64,000 nucleotides of DNA from Mycobacterium sp. KBS0706 (GCF_005938675.2 NZ_VCCH02000033.1:16354-80353), one strand, 5' to 3'. Shown: positions 34,477-46,281, numbered from the stretch's first letter. Program-made: numbers and translations. The notes: generated from the sequence alone by a model not told the origin.

Positions 34477-35562
34477 ATGGGTCCCATCGTCATCGTCCTG
34501 CCGCGCAAGATGAAGTTCGGCGCCGTCGGCGCCAGCCCGGTCGATCTCTATGCGCGCGACACCGTCACCTTCAGCCGCTATGCGCAGGACATCGTGGTGG
34601 TCGGGCAGGATGCGGGCGAGCCGTTCCCGGGCATCCGCTTCCAACCGATCCCGCTGGAGGAGGGGGAGCCGCATCGCCGCTGGATGAAGCGGGCGCTGCC
34701 GCAGATCGCGGCCCTGAACCCGTCGCTGATCGAGGTGCACGCCCATCGGGTGACCGCCTCGGCCCTGGCCCGGGCGCTGCCGCGGGTGCCGCTCCTGTAC
34801 TTCCGGCACAACTTCATCCGCTTCCACAAGGGGCTGTTGTGGCGGCTGCACTACCGCGCCGCGGTGTCCCGCTTCGCCGGCTTCGTCTTCGTGTCGGAAG
34901 CGCTGCGCCGCCACTTCCAGGCCCATGCGCCCTGGTTCAAGGGCACGCTCGACGTCGTCTACAACGGCCTCGACATGGACGCGCCGGCGCCGCCGCCCGA
35001 GGCCAAGGAGAACATCATCATCCAGGTCGGCCGGGTGATCCCGGACAAGGGGCCGCTGGAATTCGCCCGGGCGATGAAGCCGGTGCTGGCGGCGCATCCG
35101 GACTGGCGGGCGGTGATGATCGGCCGCGGCCGCGACCCTGCCTTCGTCGAGCAGGTCAAGGCGACTCTGGCCGAAGCCGGCGACCGGGCGCAGTTCCTGC
35201 CCTTCATGCCGCATGACGAGGTCATGGGCTGGATCCGTCGCGCCGCCATCGCCTCGGTGCCCTCGGTCTATGAGGAGCCGTTCGGTCGCACCGCGCTGGA
35301 GGCGCTGACCTGGGGCGCGGCGCTGATCTGCTCCGGCACCGGCGGCTTGCGCGAGATCACCGCCGACACCGCGGTGACCCTGCCGAAGGTGACGGCGGAG
35401 GCGATCCAGGCGGCGGCAGAGACCCTGATCGGCGACCCGGCGCTGCGCCGCCGGCTGCAGGTCGAGGGCCCGGCCCGGGCCCGGGCCCGGTTCGACGCCC
35501 GTGCCATCGTCGCCGGACTCGACGAGATCCGCGCCCGCCACCTCGCCGCCGCGCGGCGCTGA
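34477..35562 (+). CDS. GT4-family (GT-B) glycosyltransferase
   Basis: A 361-residue retaining glycosyltransferase. The donor-binding half shows IIIQVGRVIPDKGPLEFARAM (split by position about 185-205) and the E-x7-E motif in SVYEEPFGRTALEALTWG (about 265-280), both classical for GT4. The N-terminal half (LIEVHAHRVTASALARALP and YFRHNFIRFHKG) binds the acceptor. Such enzymes build LPS cores or exopolysaccharides at the inner membrane. GGAGG precedes the ATG by five bases. Confidence 0.86.
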   Translation: MGPIVIVLPRKMKFGAVGASPVDLYARDTVTFSRYAQDIVVVGQDAGEPFPGIRFQPIPLEEGEPHRRWMKRALPQIAALNPSLIEVHAHRVTASALARALPRVPLLYFRHNFIRFHKGLLWRLHYRAAVSRFAGFVFVSEALRRHFQAHAPWFKGTLDVVYNGLDMDAPAPPPEAKENIIIQVGRVIPDKGPLEFARAMKPVLAAHPDWRAVMIGRGRDPAFVEQVKATLAEAGDRAQFLPFMPHDEVMGWIRRAAIASVPSVYEEPFGRTALEALTWGAALICSGTGGLREITADTAVTLPKVTAEAIQAAAETLIGDPALRRRLQVEGPARARARFDARAIVAGLDEIRARHLAAARR

Positions 35563-35580
35563 CGCCATATCTTCACCTGA

Positions 35581-35607
35581 CGTCACATTTTTGAAGGCTG
35601 TTCCGTC
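35581..35607 (+). promoter_or_regulatory. Probable ECF41 autoregulatory promoter
   Basis: CGTCACA (35581-35587), exactly 16 bases, then CGTC (35604-35607). The published ECF41 target consensus is TGTCACA-N16-CGTC, so only one base differs. It stands directly before the ECF41 gene. ECF41 factors usually activate their own promoter. Confidence 0.72.
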
Positions 35608-35640
35608 TTGTCCGTGTCGCCCTCCGCCCCCGAGACGCAG

Positions 35641-36543
35641 ATGGACCAAGCCCATGCCCGCTCCGACGCCGCGGACTTCGAAGCCAGCCGCAGGGTCCTG
35701 TGGGGCCTGGCCTACCGCATGCTCGGCTCGCGCGCCGATGCCGAGGACGCGGTGCAGGAGACGTGGCTGCGCTGGCAGGCGGCCGACCGTGGCGCCGTCG
35801 ACAACGCTCGGGCCTGGCTGGTCACCGCCTGCACCCGGCTGTGCATCGACCAGCTCCGCTCGGCCCGGCACCGGCGCGAGACCTATGTCGGCCCCTGGCT
35901 GCCGGAGCCGCTGGTGACCGAGACCGCCCCCTCCGCCGCCGAGGAGCTGGAGCGCAGCGAGACGCTGACCACTGCCTTCCTGCTGCTGCTGGAAAAGCTG
36001 ACCCCGGTCGAGCGCGCGGCCTATCTGCTGCAGCACGTCTTCGGCCTCGAGCACGCGGCCGTGGCGACAGCGCTCGATCGCAGCGACACCGCCACCCGGC
36101 AGTTGGTCAGCCGCGCCCGGCGCAAGCTGGAGGGCAGCGGCCTGATCGCGGAGCCGGTGCCGCAGCCGCAGCATGAGGCGATGCTGACCGCCTTCCACGA
36201 CGCGCTGCGCTCCGGCGATCTGGCGCAGCTGACCGCGCTCTTGACCCGCGACGCCCAGCTCTACAGCGACGGCGGCGGCAAGGTGCGGGCGGCGATGAAC
36301 GTGATCGAGGGCGGCGAGCGGGTGGCTCAGTTCCTACACGGCGTCTGGCGCAAATTCGGCCGCGAATTCACCTATCTGCCGCGTTGGATCAACGGCCAGC
36401 AGGGCTATGTGGTGATGGACGGCGATCAGTTGATGGGCACGATCGGCCTCGCCGTCGGACCGGAGGGGATCACTGGCGTGTTCTGGACCCGCAACCCCGA
36501 CAAGCTGGGCTCGGTTTCGCTGCCGGAACCGGGCGGCGCCTGA
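35641..36543 (+). CDS. ECF41-family (SigJ-like) sigma factor with SnoaL-like C-terminal domain
   Basis: A 300-residue extracytoplasmic-function sigma factor. Sigma-2 (about 10-75, RVLWGLAYRMLGSRADAEDAVQ), sigma-4 (about 115-165, AYLLQHVFGLEHAAVATAL) and a C-terminal SnoaL/NTF2-like domain (about 180-290) that replaces an anti-sigma factor in this family. Both ECF41 hallmarks are visible: WLPEPL in the linker and NPDKL near the C-terminus. ATG 35641 was chosen because the promoter lies at 35581-35607, which excludes an upstream TTG at 35608 as transcribed start. Known ECF41 genes neighbour a carboxymuconolactone decarboxylase, oxidoreductase or epimerase; none is adjacent here. Confidence 0.9.
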   Translation: MDQAHARSDAADFEASRRVLWGLAYRMLGSRADAEDAVQETWLRWQAADRGAVDNARAWLVTACTRLCIDQLRSARHRRETYVGPWLPEPLVTETAPSAAEELERSETLTTAFLLLLEKLTPVERAAYLLQHVFGLEHAAVATALDRSDTATRQLVSRARRKLEGSGLIAEPVPQPQHEAMLTAFHDALRSGDLAQLTALLTRDAQLYSDGGGKVRAAMNVIEGGERVAQFLHGVWRKFGREFTYLPRWINGQQGYVVMDGDQLMGTIGLAVGPEGITGVFWTRNPDKLGSVSLPEPGGA

Positions 36544-36568
36544 TCGTTTCGGAAGCGATCGATGCGGC

Positions 36569-36597
36569 TTGACGGGGCAGGGGGGCATCCGTATAGT
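36569..36597 (+). promoter_or_regulatory. Strong sigma-70 promoter of the str operon
   Basis: TTGACG (-35), a 17-base spacer and TATAGT (-10): ten of twelve consensus bases with optimal spacing. Transcription should begin near 36604, leaving a leader of about 255 bases before rpsL. Confidence 0.82.
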
Positions 36598-36603
36598 CCG
36601 CGC

Positions 36604-36858
36604 GCTTTTCCGGGAGCCGGCTGTAACCCGTTCTGCGACGGGTTAGACGCGCTTTCCGCAGAGACAGACGACCGCGGATGCATCTGGGATGCGGCCGCGA
36701 CAAGCGAAGGACTCCGGTTGGCCCCGCAGGTGTGGGCGCCTCGGGGTCCTGTATCGTTTGCGTCATCCTTCTCTCGGAATGGGTGTCGAGGCAGTGGAAC
36801 CCGGACGGGTGGGCCGCTTTGCCGGGCCGTTTTTGTCGAAGAACCAAGAAGGGCAGAT
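36604..36858 (+). promoter_or_regulatory. rpsL leader
   Basis: A long untranslated leader. It begins with the perfect hairpin TAACCCGT-TCTGCG-ACGGGTTA (36624-36645). Further on, a GC-rich stretch ends in CCGGGCCGTTTTTG (36824-36837), which could pause or attenuate transcription. No coding sequence is evident. With bases 36544-36568 it fills the 315-base gap before rpsL. Confidence 0.5.
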
Positions 36859-37230
36859 ATGCCGACGATCAATCAGTTGATCCGTAAGCCGCGCCAGCCG
36901 CAGCGGGCGCGCAACAAGGTGCCGGCTCTCCAGGCCTGCCCGCAGAAGCGTGGCGTTTGCACCCGTGTCTACACCACGACCCCGAAGAAGCCGAACTCGG
37001 CGCTTCGTAAGGTGGCGCGCGTGCGCCTCACCAACGGGTTCGAGGTCACCAGCTACATTCCGGGTGAAGGCCACAACCTGCAGGAGCACTCGGTCGTCAT
37101 GATCCGCGGCGGCCGTGTCAAGGACTTGCCGGGCGTGCGCTACCACATCATTCGCGGCACGCTCGATACGCAGGGTGTCAAGGATCGTCGCCAGCGCCGG
37201 TCGAAGTACGGCGCCAAGCGTCCGAAGTAA
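36859..37230 (+). CDS. rpsL: 30S ribosomal protein S12
   Basis: A 123-residue decoding-centre protein. K43 and K88, the usual sites of streptomycin-resistance mutations, are both lysine, so the allele looks sensitive. D89 in RVKDLPGV is the site thiomethylated by RimO where that enzyme exists. First gene of the str operon, 11 bases before rpsG. Confidence 0.99.
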   Translation: MPTINQLIRKPRQPQRARNKVPALQACPQKRGVCTRVYTTTPKKPNSALRKVARVRLTNGFEVTSYIPGEGHNLQEHSVVMIRGGRVKDLPGVRYHIIRGTLDTQGVKDRRQRRSKYGAKRPK

Positions 37231-37241
37231 GGAGGTCACAG

Positions 37242-37712
37242 ATGTCCCGTCGCCATCGCGCCGAGAAGCGTGAAATCCTGCCGGACCCGAAATTCGGCGA
37301 TGTCATCCTGTCGAAGTTCATGAACAACCTCATGTACGACGGCAAGAAGTCCGCCACCGAGAGCATCGTCTACGGTGCGCTCGACAAGCTGCAGGCCCGC
37401 ACCAAGGGCGACCCGATCGTCGCCTTCCACGAGGCGCTGGCCAATGTCCGGCCGCATGTCGAGGTCCGGTCGCGCCGCGTCGGTGGCGCCACCTACCAGG
37501 TGCCGGTCGAAGTCCGCGCCGAGCGTGGCCAGGCCCTGGCCATCCGCTGGCTGATCACGGCCGCGCGCAAGCGTTCCGAGACCACCATGGTCGACCGCCT
37601 CTCGAACGAGCTGATGGATGCTGCCAACCAGCGCGGCGCCGCGGTGAAGAAGCGCGAGGACACCCACAAGATGGCGGACGCCAACAAGGCGTTCTCGCAC
37701 TACCGCTGGTAA
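37242..37712 (+). CDS. rpsG: 30S ribosomal protein S7
   Basis: A 156-residue primary 16S rRNA binder that nucleates the 30S head and borders the E site. The start MSRRHRAEKREILPDPKFGD and the beta-hairpin region VRSRRVGGATYQVPVEVR are standard. In E. coli it represses the str operon. GGAGG precedes its start closely. Confidence 0.99.
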   Translation: MSRRHRAEKREILPDPKFGDVILSKFMNNLMYDGKKSATESIVYGALDKLQARTKGDPIVAFHEALANVRPHVEVRSRRVGGATYQVPVEVRAERGQALAIRWLITAARKRSETTMVDRLSNELMDAANQRGAAVKKREDTHKMADANKAFSHYRW

Positions 37713-37739
37713 CCCAGCCTCCGGCCCGAGAGACTGATC

Positions 37740-39815
<2,076 letters not shown>

Positions 39816-39844
39816 AGCGCGCATTAGAAGAACGGAGATAGGTT

Positions 39845-41035
<1,191 letters not shown>

Positions 41036-41376
41036 CGGTGATGTAAGGAATCATGGGTCGGGGGCTTCGGCTCCCGGCCTGTGAAGGACCAAGGACCGTA
41101 CCTCCGTCCCCCGCCGCAAGGCGGCGCGGAAAGGGCGGCCCGGGATGAGAGGGGCGAGAGGTTTTCGAGCCTTGAGCCCCGCGCATGGCGGGCCCGATCA
41201 CGAAAGCGTCACACCGGGGATTCCGGACGTGACATTCGGGGCGGGCTCGGTTATGAAACGCGCCTCACCCGAGCCCCCTCGCGGCTTGGGTGAGTTTTTT
41301 TTTGGACTGTTCGCGACGTGGGGGCCGGAATGAGCCGGTTTTCCACCTCTCGGCAAGAACACTCGGATACAGAACG
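41036..41376 (+). promoter_or_regulatory. str-S10 intergenic region and rpsJ leader
   Basis: A 341-base gap. It contains CGGGGGC-TTCG-GCTCCCG (41059-41076), possible promoter elements GTGACA (41229) and TTATGA (41251, spacer 16) and the strong terminator at 41264-41303. No gene is evident. If transcription starts near 41263, the terminator would be at the very 5' end of the S10 transcript. Confidence 0.5.
41264..41303 (+). terminator. Intrinsic terminator or attenuator before rpsJ
   Basis: CTCACCCGAGCC pairs with GGCTTGGGTGAG (one G-T pair) around a 7-base loop and is followed by nine Ts, the longest T-run I noticed in the window. It separates str from S10, 73 bases before the rpsJ start codon. 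Confidence 0.9.
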
Positions 41377-41685
41377 ATGGACAGTCAGAACATCCGTATC
41401 CGCCTCAAGGCGTTCGATCATCGCGTGCTCGACCAGTCGACCAGCGAGATCGTCAACACCGCGAAGCGGACCGGTGCTCGGGTGCGCGGGCCGATCCCGC
41501 TGCCGACGAACATCGAGCGCTACACCGTCAACCGCTCGCCGCATGTCGACAAGAAGTCGCGCGAGCAGTTTGAGATCCGCACCCACAAGCGTCTGCTCGA
41601 CATCGTCGACCCGACGCCGCAGACGGTCGATGCTTTGATGAAGCTCGACCTCGCGGCCGGTGTCGATGTCGAGATCAAGCTCTGA
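41377..41685 (+). CDS. rpsJ: 30S ribosomal protein S10
   Basis: A 102-residue protein of the 30S head and, as NusE, partner of NusB and NusG in antitermination. The start MDSQNIRIRLKAFDHR is the normal one; the frame continues upstream through the terminator without conserved residues. VRGPIPLPTNIERYTV contains the ribosome-inserting loop. First gene of the S10 operon. Confidence 0.98.
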   Translation: MDSQNIRIRLKAFDHRVLDQSTSEIVNTAKRTGARVRGPIPLPTNIERYTVNRSPHVDKKSREQFEIRTHKRLLDIVDPTPQTVDALMKLDLAAGVDVEIKL

Positions 41686-41695
41686 GGCGGTGACG

Positions 41696-42433
41696 ATGCG
41701 CTCCGGATTGATCGCCCAGAAGCTGGGCATGACACGAATTTTCGACGCCGAAGGCCAGCACGTTCCGGTCACGGTCCTCAAGCTCGACGGCGTCCAGGTC
41801 GTCGCGGTGAAGACCGAGGAGACCGACGGCTACACCGCGGTGCAGCTCGGTGCCGGCAAGGCCAAGGTCAAGAACGTCTCCAAGGGCGTTCGCGGCCACT
41901 ACGCCAAGGCCGAGGTCGAGCCGAAGAAGAAGCTGGTCGAGTTCCGCGTCAGCACCGATGCGCTGCTGACCGTCGGTGACGAGCTGACCGCCGACCATTT
42001 CGTGGCCGGCCAGATCGTCGACGTCACCGGCACTTCGATCGGCAAGGGCTACGCCGGCGTCATGAAGCGCTGGAACTTCGGCGGCCTGCGCGCCTCGCAC
42101 GGCGTGTCCGTCTCGCACCGGTCGCACGGTTCGACCGGCCAGCGGCAGGACCCGGGCCGGGTGTTCAAGAACAAGAAGATGGCCGGCCATCTCGGTGCGG
42201 AGCGGGTGACGGTGCAGAACCTCACCGTCGTCACCACCGATGTCGAGCGCGGCCTGATCATGGTCAAGGGTGCGGTCCCGGGCGCCGAAGGCGGCTGGGT
42301 GCTGATCCGCGACGCGGTCAAGCGGCCGGCGCCGAAGGACGTCCCGTTCCCGGGTGCGGTCCGCAAGGCTGCTGCCGAGACGGCTGCCGTCGTCGAGACC
42401 CCCGCGACCGACACCACCGGTCAGGAGGGCTAA
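41696..42433 (+). CDS. rplC: 50S ribosomal protein L3
   Basis: A 245-residue protein reaching the peptidyl-transferase centre. MRSGLIAQKLGMTRIF is the standard start. The tip segment GVSVSHRSHGSTGQRQDPGR contains the Gln usually methylated by PrmB. A Thr/Ala/Glu-rich tail of about 25 residues (from about 220) extends beyond the E. coli protein, common in alphaproteobacteria. Confidence 0.98.
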   Translation: MRSGLIAQKLGMTRIFDAEGQHVPVTVLKLDGVQVVAVKTEETDGYTAVQLGAGKAKVKNVSKGVRGHYAKAEVEPKKKLVEFRVSTDALLTVGDELTADHFVAGQIVDVTGTSIGKGYAGVMKRWNFGGLRASHGVSVSHRSHGSTGQRQDPGRVFKNKKMAGHLGAERVTVQNLTVVTTDVERGLIMVKGAVPGAEGGWVLIRDAVKRPAPKDVPFPGAVRKAAAETAAVVETPATDTTGQEG

Positions 42434-42436
42434 GCG

Positions 42437-43057
42437 ATGAAGATCGCCGTCAAGACGTTCGACAACGCGAGCGCCGGTGAGATCGAGCTCGACGATTCGG
42501 TCTTCGGTCTCGAGGTCCGCACCGATCTGCTCGCCCGCATGGTGAACTGGCAGCTGGCCAAGCGCCGCTCCGGCAACCACAAGACCAAGGGCATCAGCGA
42601 GATCCGCGGCACGACCAAGAAGCCCTACAAGCAGAAGGGCACGGGTCACGCCCGCCAGGGTTCGACGCGGTCGCCGCAGTTCCGCGGCGGCGCCCGGATC
42701 TTCGGGCCGGTCGTCCGCAGCCATGCGCACGACCTGCCGAAGAAGGTCCGCAAGCTGGCCCTGCGCCACGCGCTGTCCTCCAAGGCGGCCGATGGCAAGC
42801 TGGTCGTGGTCGACGCGGTCGTGGCCGACAGCCACAAGACCAAGGGCCTCGCCGCCAAGCTGACCGCGCTGGGTCTCGACTCCGCGCTGATCCTGGCCGG
42901 TGAGCAGATCGACACCAACTTCGCCCTCGCCGCCCGGAACCTGCCGTTCATCGACGTGCTGCCCAGCCAGGGCGCCAACGTCTACGACATCCTGCGCCGC
43001 GACACCCTCGTGTTGTCGCGCCAGGCGGTCGAGCAGCTCGAGGCCCGCCTGAAATGA
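42437..43057 (+). CDS. rplD: 50S ribosomal protein L4
   Basis: A 206-residue protein lining the exit tunnel; in enteric bacteria it also represses the S10 operon by attenuation in the leader. The tunnel loop is GTGHARQGSTRSPQFRGG (about 72-89). It overlaps rplW by ATGA. Confidence 0.98.
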   Translation: MKIAVKTFDNASAGEIELDDSVFGLEVRTDLLARMVNWQLAKRRSGNHKTKGISEIRGTTKKPYKQKGTGHARQGSTRSPQFRGGARIFGPVVRSHAHDLPKKVRKLALRHALSSKAADGKLVVVDAVVADSHKTKGLAAKLTALGLDSALILAGEQIDTNFALAARNLPFIDVLPSQGANVYDILRRDTLVLSRQAVEQLEARLK

Positions 43058-43380
43058 TCCGCTCTCGCAAGAAGAAGGCCGAGGCCAACGTCACCCCGCG
43101 GATGTACGACATCATCCGCGCGCCGGTGATCACCGAGAAGGCGACGCTCGCCGCCGGCCACAACCAGGTCGTGTTCAAGGTGCCGCTCGACGCCACCAAG
43201 CCCGAGATCCGCGGTGCGGTCGAAGGCGTGTTCGGCGTCAAGGTCACCGCGGTGAACACCCTGATCGTCAAGGGCAAGACCAAGCGCTTCCGGGGCCTCC
43301 CGGGCAAGCGCTCGGATGTGAAGAAGGCCGTCGTGACGCTTGCCGAAGGGCAGCAGATCGACGTGACCACGGGGGTTTGA
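43054..43380 (+). CDS. rplW: 50S ribosomal protein L23
   Basis: A 108-residue exit-site protein that docks trigger factor and SRP. A short basic N-terminal extension (IRSRKKKAEANVTPR) precedes the conserved MYDIIRAPVITEKAT. It is translationally coupled to rplD by the ATGA overlap. Confidence 0.97.
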   Translation: MIRSRKKKAEANVTPRMYDIIRAPVITEKATLAAGHNQVVFKVPLDATKPEIRGAVEGVFGVKVTAVNTLIVKGKTKRFRGLPGKRSDVKKAVVTLAEGQQIDVTTGV

Positions 43381-43384
43381 TCCG

Positions 43385-44209
43385 ATGGCTTTGAAGACCT
43401 TCAATCCCATCACCCCGGGCCTGCGCCAGCTGGTCCAGGTGGATCGCTCGGGCCTGTGGAAGGGCAAGCCGGTCAAGACGCTGACCGAAGGCCTGACCAA
43501 GAAGGGCGGCCGCAACAACACCGGCCGCATCACCGCCTTCCATCAGGGCGGCGGGCACAAGCGCACCTACCGGATCATCGACTTCAAGCGCCGCAAGCTC
43601 GACGTCGTCGGCACGGTGGAGCGCCTGGAGTACGATCCGAACCGGACCGCCTTCATCGCCCTCATCACCTATGAGGACGGCGAGCAGGCCTACATCCTGG
43701 CGCCGCAGCGCCTAGCCCCCGGCGACAAGATCGTTTCCGGCGAGAAGGTGGACATCAAGCCGGGCAACGCCATGCCGCTGCGCAGCATGCCGGTCGGCAC
43801 GATCGTCCACAATGTCGAGCTGAAGGCCGGCAAGGGCGGCCAGATGGCGCGTTCCGCCGGCACCTATGCCCAGCTGGTCGGCCGCGACATGGGCTATGCC
43901 CAGCTGAAGCTGGCCTCTGGCGAGCTGCGCATCGTGCGCGGCGAGTGCTTCGCCACGGTCGGCGCGGTCTCGAACCCGGACCAGTCGAACGTTTCGATCG
44001 GCAAGGCCGGCCGGAACCGCTGGCTCGGCAAGAAGCCGGTCACCCGCGGCGTCGCCATGAACCCGGTCGACCATCCGCATGGCGGTGGTGAAGGCCGCAC
44101 CTCCGGTGGCCGCCACCCGGTCACGCCGTGGGGCAAGCCGACCAAGGGCCGCAAGACGCGCAGCAACAAGGCGACGGATAAGCTCATTATCCGCCGTCGC
44201 AAGAAGTAA
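43385..44209 (+). CDS. rplB: 50S ribosomal protein L2
   Basis: A 274-residue protein essential for peptidyl transferase assembly. RGVAMNPVDHPHGGGEGRT holds the conserved His needed for activity; the basic tail ends KLIIRRRKK. Standard length. Confidence 0.99.
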   Translation: MALKTFNPITPGLRQLVQVDRSGLWKGKPVKTLTEGLTKKGGRNNTGRITAFHQGGGHKRTYRIIDFKRRKLDVVGTVERLEYDPNRTAFIALITYEDGEQAYILAPQRLAPGDKIVSGEKVDIKPGNAMPLRSMPVGTIVHNVELKAGKGGQMARSAGTYAQLVGRDMGYAQLKLASGELRIVRGECFATVGAVSNPDQSNVSIGKAGRNRWLGKKPVTRGVAMNPVDHPHGGGEGRTSGGRHPVTPWGKPTKGRKTRSNKATDKLIIRRRKK

Positions 44210-44221
44210 GGGAGAGCGACG

Positions 44222-44500
44222 GTGGCACGCTCCATCTGGAAGGGCCCGTTCATCGACGGCTATCTGCTGAAGAAGGCAGACAAGTCGCGTGCGTCGGGCC
44301 GGAACGAGATCATCAAAATCTGGTCGCGTCGCTCGACCATCCTGCCGCAGTTCGTCGGTCTGACCTTCGGTGTCTACAACGGGCAGAAGTTCCTGCCGGT
44401 CGTGGTCAACGAGAACATGGTCGGCCACAAGTTCGGCGAGTTCTCGCCGACGCGGACGTACTACGGTCACGCGTCGGACAAGAAGTCGAAGAGGAAGTAA
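44222..44500 (+). CDS. rpsS: 30S ribosomal protein S19
   Basis: A 92-residue 30S head protein contacting the A-site finger (bridge B1a). It begins with GTG (ARSIWKGPFIDGYLLKKA) preceded by GGGAGAG. The signature FGVYNGQKFLPVVVNENMVGHKFGEF (by position about 46-71) is intact. rplV follows after three bases. Confidence 0.98.
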   Translation: MARSIWKGPFIDGYLLKKADKSRASGRNEIIKIWSRRSTILPQFVGLTFGVYNGQKFLPVVVNENMVGHKFGEFSPTRTYYGHASDKKSKRK

Positions 44501-44503
44501 GCG

Positions 44504-44884
44504 ATGGGACAGGAGAAGAACCCCCCTCGCCTTGCGGACAATGAGGCGCGGGCGTTTGCGAAGACGCTGCGCACCAGCCCCCGCAAGCTCAACCTCGTCG
44601 CTCAGTCGATCCGAGGCAAGGACGCGGCCAAGGCGCTGGCCGAGCTCACCTTCTCGCGCCGGCGCATCGCCGACGACGTCAAGAAGGTGCTGCAGTCGGC
44701 GATCGCCAATGCCGAGAACAATCACCAGCTGGACGTCGATCGGCTCTACGTGGCCGAGGCCTATGTCGGGCGGCAGATCGTCATGAAGCGGTTCCATGCC
44801 CGCGCCCGCGGCCGTGCGTCCCGCATCGAGAAGCTCTGGTCGAACCTCACGGTCATCGTCCGCGAGCGGCGGGAGACGGCGTAA
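44504..44884 (+). CDS. rplV: 50S ribosomal protein L22
   Basis: A 126-residue tunnel protein. SPRKLNLVAQSIRGKDAAKA near the start and the tunnel loop FHARARGRASRIEKLWSNL (about 98-116), site of some macrolide-resistance changes, are intact. Its stop overlaps the rpsC start by one base (TAATG). Confidence 0.98.
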   Translation: MGQEKNPPRLADNEARAFAKTLRTSPRKLNLVAQSIRGKDAAKALAELTFSRRRIADDVKKVLQSAIANAENNHQLDVDRLYVAEAYVGRQIVMKRFHARARGRASRIEKLWSNLTVIVRERRETA

Positions 44885-45633
44885 TGGGTCAGAAAGTCAA
44901 TCCGATCGGCCTGCGGGTCGGCATCAACCGGACCTGGGATTCGCGCTGGTTCGCGACCAAGGACTATGCCGGCCTGCTGCACGCCGATCTCAAGATCCGC
45001 GAGTTCCTCGAGAAGCGTCTGGCCCAGGCGGGCATCAGCCGCATCGTCATCGAGCGGCCGGCGAAGAAGGCGCGCGTCACGGTCTACACCGCCCGTCCGG
45101 GCGTGGTGATCGGCAAGAAGGGCGCCGACATCGAGAAGCTCCGTCAGGAGCTGGCGAAGATGGCGCGCAGCGAGGTCAGCCTGAACATCGTCGAGATCCG
45201 CAAGCCGGAGATCGACGCCAAGCTGGTCGCCGAGAACATCGCCAACCAGCTCGAGCGCCGCGTGGCGTTCCGTCGCGCCATGAAGCGCGCGGTGCAGAAC
45301 GCGATGCGCCTGGGCGCCCAGGGCATCCGGATCAACTGCGGCGGCCGCCTCGGCGGCGCCGAGATCGCGCGCACCGAATGGTACCGCGAGGGCCGGGTAC
45401 CGCTGCACACGCTGCGCGCCGATGTCGATTACGGCACGGCGACGGCGAAGACCACCTACGGCACCTGCGGCGTCAAGGTCTGGGTGTTCAAGGGCGAGAT
45501 TCTCGCCCATGACCCGATGGCCCAGGACAAGCGGGCGGCCGAGGCGGCCACCGGCCCGTCTTCGGCCCGGCCGGAGCGTGGCGATCGTCGTGACGACCGT
45601 CGTGGCCGCGGCGATCGCGGCCGGGAGGGCTGA
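44884..45633 (+). CDS. rpsC: 30S ribosomal protein S3
   Basis: A 249-residue protein at the mRNA entry channel with helicase activity in the ribosome. The KH domain carries VVIGKKGADIEKLR (about 76-89). After the conserved end (VWVFKGEIL) there is a basic Arg/Asp/Gly-rich tail of about 40 residues, disordered and lineage-specific. Confidence 0.98.
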   Translation: MGQKVNPIGLRVGINRTWDSRWFATKDYAGLLHADLKIREFLEKRLAQAGISRIVIERPAKKARVTVYTARPGVVIGKKGADIEKLRQELAKMARSEVSLNIVEIRKPEIDAKLVAENIANQLERRVAFRRAMKRAVQNAMRLGAQGIRINCGGRLGGAEIARTEWYREGRVPLHTLRADVDYGTATAKTTYGTCGVKVWVFKGEILAHDPMAQDKRAAEAATGPSSARPERGDRRDDRRGRGDRGREG

Positions 45634-45638
45634 GGATC

Positions 45639-46058
45639 ATGCTGAGTCCCAAGCGCACCAAGTACCGCAAGCAGCACAAGGGCCGGATCCACGGCGTTGC
45701 GAAGGGCGGCACCACGCTGAACTTCGGCGCCTTCGGCCTGAAGGCTCAGGAGCCGGCGCGCCTGACCGCGCGGCAGATCGAGGCGGCCCGCCGCGCGATC
45801 ACCCGCCACATCAAGCGTCAGGGCCGCGTCTGGATCCGGATTTTCCCGGACGTGCCGGTGTCGTCGAAGCCTGCCGAAGTCCGCATGGGTTCGGGCAAGG
45901 GCGCGCCGGAGTTCTGGGCCGCCCGGGTCAAGCCCGGCCGCGTCATGTTCGAGCTCGACGGCGTGCCCGGCGACCTGGCGAAGGAAGCCTTCGCCCTGGC
46001 CGCCGCCAAGCTGCCGATCGCCTGCAAGTTCATCGCCCGTCTTGGTGAGGAGGTCTGA
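45639..46058 (+). CDS. rplP: 50S ribosomal protein L16
   Basis: A 139-residue protein placing A-site tRNA and organising the peptidyl-transferase region. MLSPKRTKYRKQHKGR is the normal start; R82-area GRVWIRIFPD precedes the site hydroxylated by RoxA in some bacteria. rpmC starts two bases after it. Confidence 0.98.
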   Translation: MLSPKRTKYRKQHKGRIHGVAKGGTTLNFGAFGLKAQEPARLTARQIEAARRAITRHIKRQGRVWIRIFPDVPVSSKPAEVRMGSGKGAPEFWAARVKPGRVMFELDGVPGDLAKEAFALAAAKLPIACKFIARLGEEV

Positions 46059-46060
46059 CC

Positions 46061-46267
46061 ATGGATATCGAAGACGTCCGCGCCAAGACGCCGGACCAGC
46101 TGAAGGACGATCTGCTCGCGCTGAAGAAGGAGCAGTTCAACCTGCGCTTCCAGGCGGCGTCGGGCCAGCTCGAGAACACGGCGCGGGTCCGCGTCGTGCG
46201 TCGCGACATCGCTCGCATCAAGACCGTCATGGGCCAGCGCGGCAAGGATGCCGCGCCGGCCAAGTAA
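46061..46267 (+). CDS. rpmC: 50S ribosomal protein L29
   Basis: A 68-residue two-helix protein beside the exit tunnel, contacting L23 and SRP. LLALKKEQFNLRFQAASGQL and VRVVRRDIARIKTVMGQR are the two helices. Standard length. Confidence 0.97.
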   Translation: MDIEDVRAKTPDQLKDDLLALKKEQFNLRFQAASGQLENTARVRVVRRDIARIKTVMGQRGKDAAPAK

Positions 46268-46281
46268 GAGGATTGTGAGCC

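Noticed and set aside
36820..36840. GGCC...GGCC-GTTTTTG in the rpsL leader as a terminator.
   Set aside because: The stem is only four bases, too weak to call; listed only as a possible pause within the leader.
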